Shown here: piece by piece, positions 23,560 to 33,900 of the stretch | Layout of the letters: the number at the start of each line of letters is the position of its first letter | Position numbering within the stretch: the first letter of the stretch is position 1 | Origin: Eulemur rufifrons | Taxonomy: Eukaryota; Chordata; Mammalia; Primates; Lemuridae | Length of the DNA: 64,000 nt | Reading direction: 5' to 3' | Assembly: GCF_041146395.1 (NCBI RefSeq) | Contig: NC_090989.1 | Span: 224,100,843 to 224,164,842, forward strand | Made by a program: the position numbers and the translations under genes | The notes under the pieces: generated by a model | Databases searched by the model: none | Told to the model about the DNA's origin: nothing | What the model saw: only the letters and a program-made list of their open reading frames with translations

Positions 23560-25475
23560 TCCCCAGTTATGTAGCAATAATTTTGTGCATAAAATCTGAG
23601 TTATGGGGAGCTTTCTTCAACACACAAATACTCACAAAAATTCCCCAAGTTTCACTGGATGTATGTGCACATGAAATTGCAGAATGTGAAAGATAGAGCA
23701 ACTTCCAGGGACAGCGGGTCTCCGGCAGCTGCTTTGAATTAACATTAAGAACCATCATTAAGACATGAGAAGCACAGAGCAGAGTTTTCTCCAACAGGCA
23801 CTCCTGGAAACCCTGATTCCGTGCAGAATCACAAACCCCAGATATATATTTTCATACTCCTGACAGGCTATTAGCTTGCAGCTGAAACACAAGATGTGAT
23901 CTTGACTCAGGGGAAACAGGCATTGGCATGCCTGCCTAAAAGCCAGTCACCAGAAGCAAAGAAAAGAAATACAGGCACTTTTGAAATAGAAGCTGAAATG
24001 AAAAAGTTTGAATTTGCTGATCAATATAAACCTGGGGTAATGAAATCATCTATAGGTAGCCAAAAAAAATCAAATACCTCCCAAACGTCTAATTGTATGT
24101 GCACATGTAAAATTGCACCAATAACCCATGCAACACATCTGTGCTAGATCCATCTCCCAGGTGACATTTAAAACTTACATGTCATGAATACTCTATCTAA
24201 AACACAGAAAATGTACTCGGTCACAGAAATGATCATTGATTAAGGGCAATCTTGGGCAGATAATATTTTTCTGGTCAAATTAAAACAAATAGTAAATATT
24301 ATCAAATTGAGTTTCATCTGTAAGTTCAAATGCATTTATTTTCACTAAACTGGACAGATGATTGTACCATAATGCACACCTGAAAAGTGTGTAATTTTTT
24401 AGCCGAATTTGGAGAATTCCTTAACAGAGCATTGTAAAAGGAAAACCACAGCATTCTAACTCATAAAGAGAAGTCTGAGTCTTTGCTCAATAGTGCAATG
24501 CTCAACATAAAACAATCTGGGGTCTAAGAGATTTGTCAGAGTTCTCTGAGGGTTTCCCCAGAAAACAGTGATTAGAAGTATAGAGTAGAGCTGCCTTCTT
24601 TGACAATCTCTGTCCACAGCCAACACTACAAGAGGCTTCACGGTAAAGCTAAGATTAGTTTTTAGCCAGCTTTCAATAAATTACACAAACTTCCAAGGAA
24701 CTGGTTGCAAAACAACCCAGAGTCTGAGGCCAAGGAAAACTTTCTACACCCCTTTGCAGAACTATTTACTCAATTTCTGCTCTGCTCCCTTTATCAAATT
24801 TTACAGCAACAGACAAGTGGGAAACATATCATGTTTAGACACATTTGTTCACATACAAGTCAAAAGCCCAGAACTCGATTTTTTCCTGAGTTGCCCAAAG
24901 ACACCCCAGCCCCCCCAGCATCCAAACTCATAGCAAGTGGCCTTACGGTGCTGGATAGGATCAAACAGGGATTTTCTGCTCCAGAGGGGATTTGGAAACC
25001 CCTCCCAGCCCTGCTGTGTCAAGGAACTCTGCTCTCTCATCCTGCCTCTTGCAACAGAGCTTGAGGTTCTTTGACACAGGATATGGTTATCAAACAACAT
25101 AGCAGAGGCCCCTTCTGTCATCTCCATCTCTGTAACAAGATCTGTGTTACAGAATGACAGATATTAGTGGGTGGATGATTAAAATATTTGAGCAGAGCAA
25201 GGGCCTTCCCTGAAATCACATTACATGGGACAAGGTCAACTCCATCCTTGAACCCCTTCTCAAGGAATTCAGGTTCAAGATTAAAGTCTCCCACTGCCAG
25301 TGGGGGCTCTGCGTGCTAGGCCGATGAGGCCACCTCTGCCTTCTGCCTCTCCGTCTCCAGTTTCTAGCACCAGTGCCTGGCATTTTTAATAACTCTTTGA
25401 TGAATGAATGCTTTGGCAAGTCAGGTGAGTACAAGGAATCTATCATGTATTAGCCATCTGCTCAGTTTATTTCCA
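23560..25475. other. Unassigned sequence
   Basis: Nothing is recognised. Overlapping ORFs of 119 (plus) and 92 (minus) codons at 24705-25127 sit in a slightly GC-richer patch without domain signatures. Confidence 0.45.
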
Positions 25476-25479
25476 TTGA

Positions 25480-25590
25480 ACAATCCCTCATTGAGTTCTT
25501 GTGACAAGCCAGGCCATGCTAGGATGCAAAGATGATTAAGGCACAGCCTTGACCTAAAGGACCTTGCAGTCTAGAGGGAGGCCTCACAGT
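25480..25590 (+). repeat. Ancient repeat fragment (same class as 17725-17850)
   Basis: The sequence 'gccaggccatgctaggatgc', 'aaagatgattaaggcacagc' and 'accttgcagtctagagggag' matches the 'tgtgctaggcactggggata ... cttacagtctagtgg' theme. Confidence 0.5.
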
Positions 25591-25739
25591 GGTTCGGATA
25601 GAGTCTGAAGATGGAAATATGGCCACCAAATGGAGATAATGAATCTTGCTGGCTGCCTTCAAAAAGGCATTTGAGCACTCTGTGACATTCTAGGAAAGTT
25701 ACCAAAGGGAGAGGCATTTGGATGAAGTGAAAGGCTCAA

Positions 25740-26030
25740 AAGACAGTATAGATAAAAAATGTTCGTTCACTTTGACTGCATAATCTCTCTTCTGGAACTA
25801 GTCCTAGAGAAATCGATCAAAAAAGGAAAAAGAGAAAAAAGCCTAAATGTACAAAAATGTTTAACACTGCACTACTATAATAGGGAACAACTGTAAACCT
25901 TTGAATCTTTCTCTATTAATAGAGAAAAAAACTAATAAATTATAGCACAACCATAACACTAGGTATAAAATTAGAACACAAGTTTGTATAGGATACTGTG
26001 ATTTGTTCTCTCCCCATCCCCTCTCTATAC
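25740..26030 (+). mobile_element. L1M (L1ME-type) 3' fragment
   Basis: It contains 'cactttgactgcataatctc', 'gaactagtcctagagaaatc', 'aaatgtacaaaaatgtttaa' and 'aataaattatagcacaacca'. It is followed by a CA microsatellite and then the palindromic element. Confidence 0.65.
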
Positions 26031-26035
26031 ACACA

Positions 26036-26070
<35 letters not shown>
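26031..26070 (+). repeat. (CA)n microsatellite
   Basis: About 20 CA units with one interruption directly precede the palindromic DNA transposon copy. Confidence 0.97.
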
Positions 26071-26075
26071 GAACA

Positions 26076-26165
26076 TACACGAGGGCTGTCCAGACAGTAT
26101 CCAGCCACGTAATTGTTCTCATCATATTAACAATGGCTGGATACTTTCTGGACAACCCTCATGTA
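26076..26165. mobile_element. Palindromic TA-flanked DNA transposon (mariner-type MITE), copy 1
   Basis: The left arm (from 26076, core GGGCTGTCCAGACAGTATCC) and right arm (core GGATACTTTCTGGACAACCC) are inverted repeats of about 33 bp that match at all but a few positions. They are separated by a spacer of about 25 bp. The element begins and ends at TA, the mariner/Tc1 target. No transposase is encoded. A sister copy is at 36081-36167. The assignment to mariner rests on the TA ends and the general plan. Confidence 0.75.
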
Positions 26166-26254
26166 TATATGAGAAAAAAGATCAGAAAGGAGCTAGAAAC
26201 AATTACATGTATGTGTAAAGAACCTGAAGGTTACAAGTTTCTTTAAAACATTTT

Positions 26255-26430
26255 TTACTGGATACTCACAAGAACCCTGGAAAATAGGCAGTATGATCAT
26301 GATATCTTTGTTTTCATTTTAATGCATGAGGAATTGAGATTTAGGAGGAGAAATGATTTGTCCAAAGTCAGAGTCGAAAACTTAAACACAGGAAAAACGT
26401 CTGATCTCAAATTCCTTCTTTCCATTATTT
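26255..26430 (+). repeat. MIR SINE
   Basis: The sequence has 'actcacaagaaccctggaaa', 'cattttaatgcatgaggaat', 'gagatttaggaggagaaatg' and 'atttgtccaaagtcagagtc' in MIR order. Confidence 0.65.
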
Positions 26431-26644
26431 CTCTGCCTCTGGGAGAATGAAAACAGTTGCTGGGCAACTTCTGCAAGTTTTTAATCATCCACATACATCT
26501 TTGATTAAAAGTGATTTTAATGGTAAATTTAATTTTAAAAATATATAGCTAGAGTATAACAAAGAAGTTTCACACACCAACTAACAAACATCACCACCAC
26601 CACTACAACAATAAACTTAGCTATGAATCCAGGTGTCTCTTTTC

Positions 26645-26930
26645 TGTCTAAAACTGCAAGCAAATACCACATGTTCTCACTTGTAATTGAGAGCTAGATA
26701 GTGTGGACACATGGGAGCAGAGTGTGAAACAATGGACAATGGAGACTTGGGAGGGTTGGAAGGGGAGTAGATAATGGGAAATTTCTTGGTGGGCACCATG
26801 TGCATCGCTCCAGTGATGAAAACACTAAAAGCCCTGACTTCACCACAATGTAATATATCAATGTAGCAAAACTGCACTTGGACCTCAGTAATATATACAA
26901 ATAAAAATTTAAAAAAATAAATGAAAGTCA
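26645..26930 (+). mobile_element. L1 3' UTR (younger, primate/lemur-lineage)
   Basis: It opens with 'gcaaataccacatgttctca', the conserved ORF2-end/3' UTR junction of L1PB/L1MA-age elements, followed by 'gggagcagagtgtgaaacaa', a G-rich stretch, 'aatgtagcaaaactgcactt' and an A-rich tail 'aaataaaaatttaaaaaaat'. It is less decayed than the L1M copies. No clear target duplication was found. Confidence 0.75.
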
Positions 26931-26934
26931 GGAA

Positions 26935-28135
26935 AATGTGAAACCTAGTCTGCTTTCAATACATATTCATTTTGATTCCAATTATAGAAAACCACTTTGA
27001 GCATCCCTTGTTGCTTTTGTGTCCTGGTTTTACTTACAATGAAAGTCAAAACAGTGCATTAATTTGTTAATCAATAAAAATGAGTAAGGTGTTTTTATAC
27101 TGTTTGGCCAATGAACACAGTTGTTTCAAGATGGTTTCCCTCCCACATAGAAAGCAAGAAACACACAAACAAAAACCATTTACCCAGAATATCCAGCATC
27201 TGACCTATTCTGGATTAAAGATAGTTCTGGAATTCAGGTATCTTAACTACTAAATAGGACAATGTTTAGAACAGGATTTGTTCCAAACCCAACATCCTCT
27301 GAGAGTACTCTCTTGGGTTTTATATATAAGGAACATAATATAAGATGCATATTTGTGGAATTTTAAGTCTACCTCCTGAAGGTTCATAAGCAGTAGAGAG
27401 CCTCCACATCCCTGCATTACCAGCAGTAGCACCTTGGGAATCTCCACCACCCTGCCTCCCCTCCCCCTTTCTTGGGACTGGTCAACATGGGACATCTTGC
27501 CATCTTTTGAAAACAATTCAGCTGCTCGGATGTTTCTACTTTGTCATCAAGGGAGCTCCCTCTCCTGCCTTCCTCTTGCTCTCTTTGATAAATCTGCCTT
27601 GTTTCTAAATTTGTGTTTTTCTTCCTTGCCAAGATACAGAAAACAATAAAGAAGTGACCTAGACTAGAAAAAGCATCCAGAAGAATCCTTAAAAAGATCT
27701 CCCATTATAATTCTCTAATTATTTCAAATAAGAAATTTCTCTTTTAAAGAATAGCAAATGACTAGCTAGAGGGTTACACCAAATTTGCCTTAGTAGAAAT
27801 CTGTTTAATCATATAATTATATTAATTTCAGAGAAAGGAGAAAGAAGGTCAGTAAAAAGGTAAACATGCTGATGTGGTAATGAAAGGAAATAAATTAGCA
27901 CACCAATAGGAAAATAAGTGAAAGGATAAAAGTAGTATGCAAAGGCAAAAATAAAAAAGGGCACTTAAGAATCTGAATCTGGTGGTGAAAACTCCTTTGA
28001 AGGGAGACTGCTCTGAGGAGCAGGACTGAAGAGCTTTGTATCAGAGATGACACGGGGAGGTGACATTAGATTGAGTCAGGTCATTTCTTTTCCCGTGCAA
28101 TGGCAACCCTTGGGAAATGAACCAAAAAAGCTAAA
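26935..28135. other. Unassigned sequence
   Basis: No repeat or gene is recognised. Overlapping ORFs at 27250-27649 on both strands lack domains. Confidence 0.45.
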
Positions 28136-28137
28136 GT

Positions 28138-28190
28138 CTCTTTCTCTCTCTCTTTCCCCCCCTTACCTTCCTCTTTTTCTCACTCTCCTT
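28138..28190 (+). repeat. CT-rich tract
   Basis: This is a pyrimidine-rich low-complexity stretch of T-C repeats and C runs. Confidence 0.85.
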
Positions 28191-28705
28191 TAGGGGCTGA
28201 GGACCCTGAAGACCCTTTGCCATTCCATAAATAATAAGAGACACCCCTCAAATACTACACCATGTTATGCTGCGTGGGAAAAGCATGGCGTGCATATACA
28301 TGGCCCCACTTCCTTCTTTTCTTTCTTCCCTCCTTGCAGTGGAAGGAGCTGGAAGTGGACAGGGAAACAGGACGGTATTTTATAGGCAGAATTTACCTAG
28401 ATGAGGGAGAATTTGAGAGAGCTGAGCTTTACTTCCAAACCCACTCAGATGTCACTACTGCTGTCCCTTGACAAAATAAGTAGAGAGTCTGTGGCCATTT
28501 CTCATCTACCTTTATTTCGGAACTCCATTCCTCTCTCCTTCCTGCCCATGTCTGCCCTTCAGACATCTCAGACCTCATGGTGAACAAGGATAGTGAAGTG
28601 TCTGAAAATTTTTCCTATGAGAAACTGTTGACAAAACCTCAGATGTTTAGTGCAGAAAAGACAAGACTCACCTTTGCATTTCCCACCCGTGTTTCTTGAA
28701 GCACT

Positions 28706-29066
28706 ACTTGTCTTAGTGTGCTATAACAAAATTCCATAGACTGGGTGGCTTATAAACAACAGAAATTTATTCCTCACAGTTCTAGAAGCTGGGAAGTCCA
28801 AGATCAAGGAACTGGCAGATTTGGTGTCTGATGAGGGGCTGTTTCCTGGTTCATAGACGGCTCCTTTTTGCTGTGTCCTCACATAGTGGAAAAGGGCAAG
28901 ACAGCTGTCTGGGGCCTTATTTATAAGGGCACGAATCCCATTCATCAGGGCTCTTCTCTCATGATCTAATCACCTTCCAAAGGCTCCACCTCCTAAAATC
29001 ATCTTATTGGTAATTAGTTTTCAACATGTGAATTTTGGGGCAACACAAACATTCAGACCATAGCAC
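28706..29066 (-). mobile_element. MaLR solo LTR (MLT1/MSTD type)
   Basis: Reversed LTR hallmarks are 'tgtgctataacaaaattcca', 'tagactgggtggcttataaa', 'caacagaaatttattcctca', 'gaagtccaagatcaaggaac' and 'catgtgaattttggggcaac'. It is in the same orientation as PGM5, so its poly(A) signal is on the gene's strand. It is a relative of the plus-strand LTR at 6140-6482. Confidence 0.82.
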
Positions 29067-29429
29067 TACTGGTGAGAAATGAGTGGAGGAAAAAAGAGCA
29101 CCCCACAAAGAGAAAATCTTGAGGGTCTGTTTTGCTACCAAGAGTTAGGGGCTGGGGTCTTTGCGACCCCCCCATAATTGCCTTCAGCCCCTCCCAGTAA
29201 CATAACTCAACATGAATAAAAACTGAGTGCTTGCTATATAAGTGGATTTCCAGACAGTTCAGTCACGCCCCTTCCAAAAAGATTGATGCCTAAAACCCCC
29301 TTCATAAAAAGTAGAAAGCCAATCAAATGCTATTACATTTTTTTAGATCAACAAATCATTATTTTATTGTTGTTGGAAATTTTTCCTCTTGCTTGATCTG
29401 TTAAAGTTAAGAAAATTTCAGTATGATCT

Positions 29430-29800
29430 CTCACTATAGAATTTCTCAAAAAATTTTTTTTTACATTTAAGAATCCTTTCTTCATATATTTTGATACTGT
29501 TATTGGATACATAAATATTCATGAGTTATTTAAAATCAATAAAAGTGATCTTCATTGCTTTATGTAACATTTTATTACCTTGAGATTTTTGCTTTTCTTT
29601 TCCTTTTTTTTTTTTTTTTTTTTTTGGCTAATCACTTTTTATATATCTTTGCCTAACTTTTTACTTTTAACTATTTTGAATCACATTGTTTTAGATGTAT
29701 CTCTTATAAAGAATATAAAGTTAAATTCTGTATTATCTTTCTTCTCTGCAAATTGTTCTACCCATGTCTTAATCTAATATCTATCTTTAAAGTAAGCATC
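29430..29800 (-). mobile_element. Probable L1M relic (ORF2 endonuclease region)
   Basis: The reversed sequence resembles the L1 endonuclease-domain stretch ('gagatacatctaaaacaatg', then 'ttaaaagtaaaaagttaggc'). A run of 23 T at 29607-29629 interrupts it. Confidence 0.45.
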
Positions 29801-29842
29801 TTGTATCAGTCAGGGTCCAGGGTCCAGTCAGAAAAGCAGAAT

Positions 29843-29858
29843 CGACTCTAGGTATTTC
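29843..29858 (+). repeat. Target-site duplication, left copy (Alu)
   Basis: CGACTCTAGGTATTTC is identical over 16 bp to 30204-30219. Confidence 0.95.
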
Positions 29859-30203
29859 TTTTTTTTTTTTTTTTTTTTTTGAGACAGAGTCTCACTCTGT
29901 TGCCCAGGCTAGAGTGAGTGCCGTGGCGTTAGCCTAGCTCACAGCAACCTCAAACTCCTGAGCTCAAGCGATCCTCCTGTCTCAGCCTCCCGAGTAGCTG
30001 GGACTACAGGCATGCACCACCATGCCCGGCTAATTTTTTTTTTCTGTATATATTTTTAGCTGTCCATATAATTTCTTTCTATTTTTAGTAGAGATGGGGT
30101 CTCGCTCTTGCTCAGGCTGGTCTCGAACTCCTGAGCTCAAACGATCCGCCCACCTCGGCCTCCCAGAGAGCTAGGATTACAGGCGTGAGCCACCGCGCCC
30201 GGC
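29859..30203 (-). mobile_element. Full-length lemuriform Alu
   Basis: This dimeric Alu lies in reverse: 22 T, then 'gagacagagtctcactctgt', 'gccgtggcgttagcctagct', 'cacagcaacctcaaactcct', an AT-rich middle segment (about 30040-30090, with 'tatatatttttagctgtcca' and 'taatttctttctatttttag') and finally 'gtgagccaccgcgcccggcc' at the element's 5' end. The right-arm 'gctaggctaacgccacggca' form and the enlarged A/T linker are lemur-type, unlike human AluS/AluY. A perfect 16-bp target duplication and an intact A tail show it is young. Confidence 0.95.
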
Positions 30204-30219
30204 CGACTCTAGGTATTTC
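30204..30219 (+). repeat. Target-site duplication, right copy (Alu)
   Basis: The perfect match to 29843-29858 defines the Alu 5' end at 30203. Confidence 0.95.
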
Positions 30220-30754
30220 AAACAGAAAGAATTTAATATGGACAATCAGTTACCCCAGAGATGGAAGAGCTAAGAATCCAAATGGAAGAATATGAGATCA
30301 CTCAGAGATAAATAACATCGAGAAAGTGCCACAACCTCCAGGGCTGGAGGGACAACAGGAGGAGCCCAGGTGCTGGAGTCACCCAGCGGGAACTAGCCCC
30401 CACCTCTGGGCTGAGCGAGGAAGTTGGCTGTAGGCAGAGGCCTAAGGCATGGAGCTCTGGGAGACACAGGAGAGAGTAGGGGAAGAGCAGTCAATGGATC
30501 AGAGTGCAAATGTGCAAATGACCAGCACACATCCAATTTCCTATGTGTTACACTATGGACATGGTGTCTCGGCACAGACACCTGGCACGGACACATGCAC
30601 ACACACACTCACCACATTGTTCACTAATCTATCTTTCATCAGCTTTGCCTTTTAGAGAAGAAACCATCCAGGAGCAAAGCATGAATTCTAAATTGGTGTT
30701 ATTTCTACGATCATCATAATACCTTACCCTTGTAATGTAACATAATATAATATA

Positions 30755-30965
30755 ATACTTCACTGTCCCAAAGCACATTCAACGCCATCAGTACATTTTT
30801 ATGTTAACTTTCACAACCACCAAATGAGGCAATTCATGCACTGACATCCTCATTTTACAAACAAGGAAATTTGGAGGGATTAAGTGATCCAACTAACTCA
30901 TCAAAGAGTCAGGTCTGAAGTCCTGAATTCTTCAAGCACCAAGGCCAGACTCTATGTTCTGCCTC
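30755..30965 (+). repeat. MIR SINE
   Basis: Blocks in order are 'gttaactttcacaaccacca', 'catcctcattttacaaacaa', 'ggattaagtgatccaactaa' and 'caaggccagactctatgttc'. Confidence 0.65.
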
Positions 30966-30969
30966 CTGA

Positions 30970-33900
30970 TAAACGCCTGAAGGTCACGTGTGCACAGTAA
31001 GATCTATCAGCTCTACGGCACTACTCCTGGCCATCCACTGATACACAAAGCTATACTAAATTACAGGCAATAGCTTCTTAATTACTTTATGCTTTAAGTT
31101 ATCCACTTTAAGAAAAACTCATCACAGCAATAATTTGTATAGTATATGACAGCTTAATCTCCCTACTTCCCCATTTGATCTAATATTCCTGAAATATAAC
31201 ATGATAAATACAATATGCATTGTGAGTGAATAAACTCAAGGTCAATGGGGCCATTTTTGTATTTCTCATAGATAATACAAACCTTGAGTCCTATACCATG
31301 AATTCAAAGGGGTCAGTTTCCTTCATTTGTACTCAAGATCACAATTAGAGGATTTTTCTTCACCTATGACCTATTTCTGACTATTTCTCCAACCCACAAA
31401 ATCTCAGACAACAAAGAAGCTCTGCTTCTGTACTTGAGACATCACACTTCAGAGGTTTGCTGCTGGGAGTGACATAACTCCAGGGTCTTTAGGGCCCCAG
31501 ATCGAGGGCTGGGCTGAGACTGCCACCAGTACAGCAGGAATGGCTGATCCCATTAGAGAGCAGGGATTCCTCCTGGTGTACATTTTCAGAAAGTGCTTGA
31601 TAGTAACTTGATTTGGTTTGCAAGCAGTGATAGCTCCAAACACTGGGGTCAAGGCATTTTCCATGCACTTGGAAAGCGTCCTTAAACAGGACTAAAGATC
31701 AAAGCCAGCAGCACCATTCAGAACAGAACATTTGCAGACTGACTGGAACCTGATTTTAAGAGACAGTCTTCCAGCAGCATTAGCACTCTGCAGAATGGAG
31801 AGGAGGAGGATTTCTCAACAATGTTAGGCCTTACCAGAATTCCCATAAGAGGGAAAAGGGCCATCCACTGCAAAAGAGACACAAATCCTACCCTAGATGT
31901 CACACCTAAAATTCTTTCATTTCTACCATGAAAGTATTCTTGTTTGGCTCTGGGAATACAGAGGGCCAGGTTCTGCGTGGATGACTGGCTTTGCCAGACT
32001 GGGAGCATTTGAAGGCTAAGGAAACAGCAATGGGTGCTGGTTCCCAGGGAATGCTTCTAAGCAGAGCTAAGTCTGCGAGAATCTGCAGGGCGGGTGTGGG
32101 AGCCCTCCCAGCACCCCTCGAGTATGGCTTCTTCCACCTCAGCTTCAAAATGCCCAGCTTGGCCTGATGTAGTACCTGCTCTGATCACAGCCACAGGCTC
32201 CCCACAACCTGCTCTTGCCCACCTGGACACCCTCCTTGTTCTAGATGCCTGGCAGGTGGTAGAAACAGAGGAAGAGGAACAAAGCCTTATAAGGGCTGGG
32301 AGCTAAGCATTAAATTTTAAAATTTAAATTTGTTTGTTTTGCTGCTTTGCCCATAAAATATCCAGTGATGGGGATTCTGTATATTCATTAGAAATTGCCA
32401 GCAATCTTGGAGCTTTAAAACATAATGTCTTCATTTTTTTAAATCTTCTATTCATCTTTCTCGGACAACTAAATGTACAGGTCATAGTGCCTGTATCTCA
32501 CTCCTGATGAAAAATTAATAAACTATGAAATTGCGATCAACTGTGTGTTCTATTTAATCAAATGTATTTCATCAGATTTCTCGGATCTGATTTTTCCATC
32601 AAAATTCTAAAGCAGAGTTTATTTCTACATATATGTTGGGGTGGTGGCAGAGGCTTTAGGTGGGGTGTTAAGTAAAAGTTACAGCCATTGTAAAGCAGGC
32701 CACCGGATCCTCACCACATTCTCTTTTTTCAATCAGCTACAAAGCTCACATAAGCCTGCTTCCTCACACGGTGTCATTTTACCCTCTGAACTTCGTCTTC
32801 CAACACCTCCTTACTGCCGCTGACTCCGAGAGGCTGTGGGGCGATGGAAGGGGCTTAGGCTGCGACCTGGAAGGGGAATCACAAGGGAAGAGGGGGCTGA
32901 CAAGGGTGCCGGTCCCCTCCCACTGTCACTGCAGCCAGCTGATAAGACCGACTCCTTGGGCTCAGATGGGAGTAAGCGAGGGGCCACCACAGGCACAGCC
33001 GCCAGGGCCTCGCCAGTCGGGCCAGTCGGGAGAGCCATCCTGTCACGCAGTGGGCAGCAGCTAGGTGAGGAAACGGGATGGCTGCCGTGGCAACTGCAGA
33101 GCCCGGTTTTCTTCTGTTCAGAACACAAAGCATCCTTTCTCCCATCACCTTTTCAGCCCAGGACAAGCTATCAGCGACAGGGTCTGATTTCCAAAGCGCC
33201 TCTCTCTCACACCCTCAACGCTGCAGGATGTTGACTAAAAGGTCTGCGAGCTAAAAATAACAGCACTTGTCTGTAGAGCTAAGCACAGGGGCAGAGTCCC
33301 GCTCCCAGTGCAGGATACCTCTGTCTAAGCCAAAGCTGAGCAGCAGGTGACAGAAACCCCACGGGGCAGATTCTCAGGGGACGCCTTCCTCTGCGTCCAC
33401 AAAGGTAAATACAACAGCATTCTAGTTGATTTGCCAGTGAAATGGGGCACCGTGGTTGGCAGGTAGCTATGAACCCTGTAGTTCAAATAAGTTTGAGATG
33501 CCTTTGGTCAAATTCAGCAGACAACAATGGAATCATGCAAGCAGGTGATTATATGAAGTCTGTAACACCGGGATGTGGCAGACAGAAGGACAAAGTGGAG
33601 GGAAAGGCCCTCGTGGCCCCAAGAAGAACAGCTCTGCCTCTTGTCAGAACAGAGAGGAAAAAGGAGAGATCCAAGGCAGAATTAAGTCCTGTGCTCCGTG
33701 GTGGTATCAGAAAGGTAATTGTGTGTCTCAAGTGAAGCGTAAGCCAAGCAGGGAACAGCTACAGCGAGAGGTTTCCATAACAGAAAATGAAATTAAAGTA
33801 GCCCAAGAAACCAGTGGCAGGGGAGAGACACAGTCCAACTGAGGCAATGCTAGAAAGTTTTCCCTGGCCTCCTCCACAGTCTGGCATATGCCTGCCACCA

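Noticed and set aside
32811..33234. Overlapping ORFs of 95-132 codons on both strands
   Set aside because: Open frames on both strands over the same GC-rich segment are expected by composition. No conserved domain is visible.
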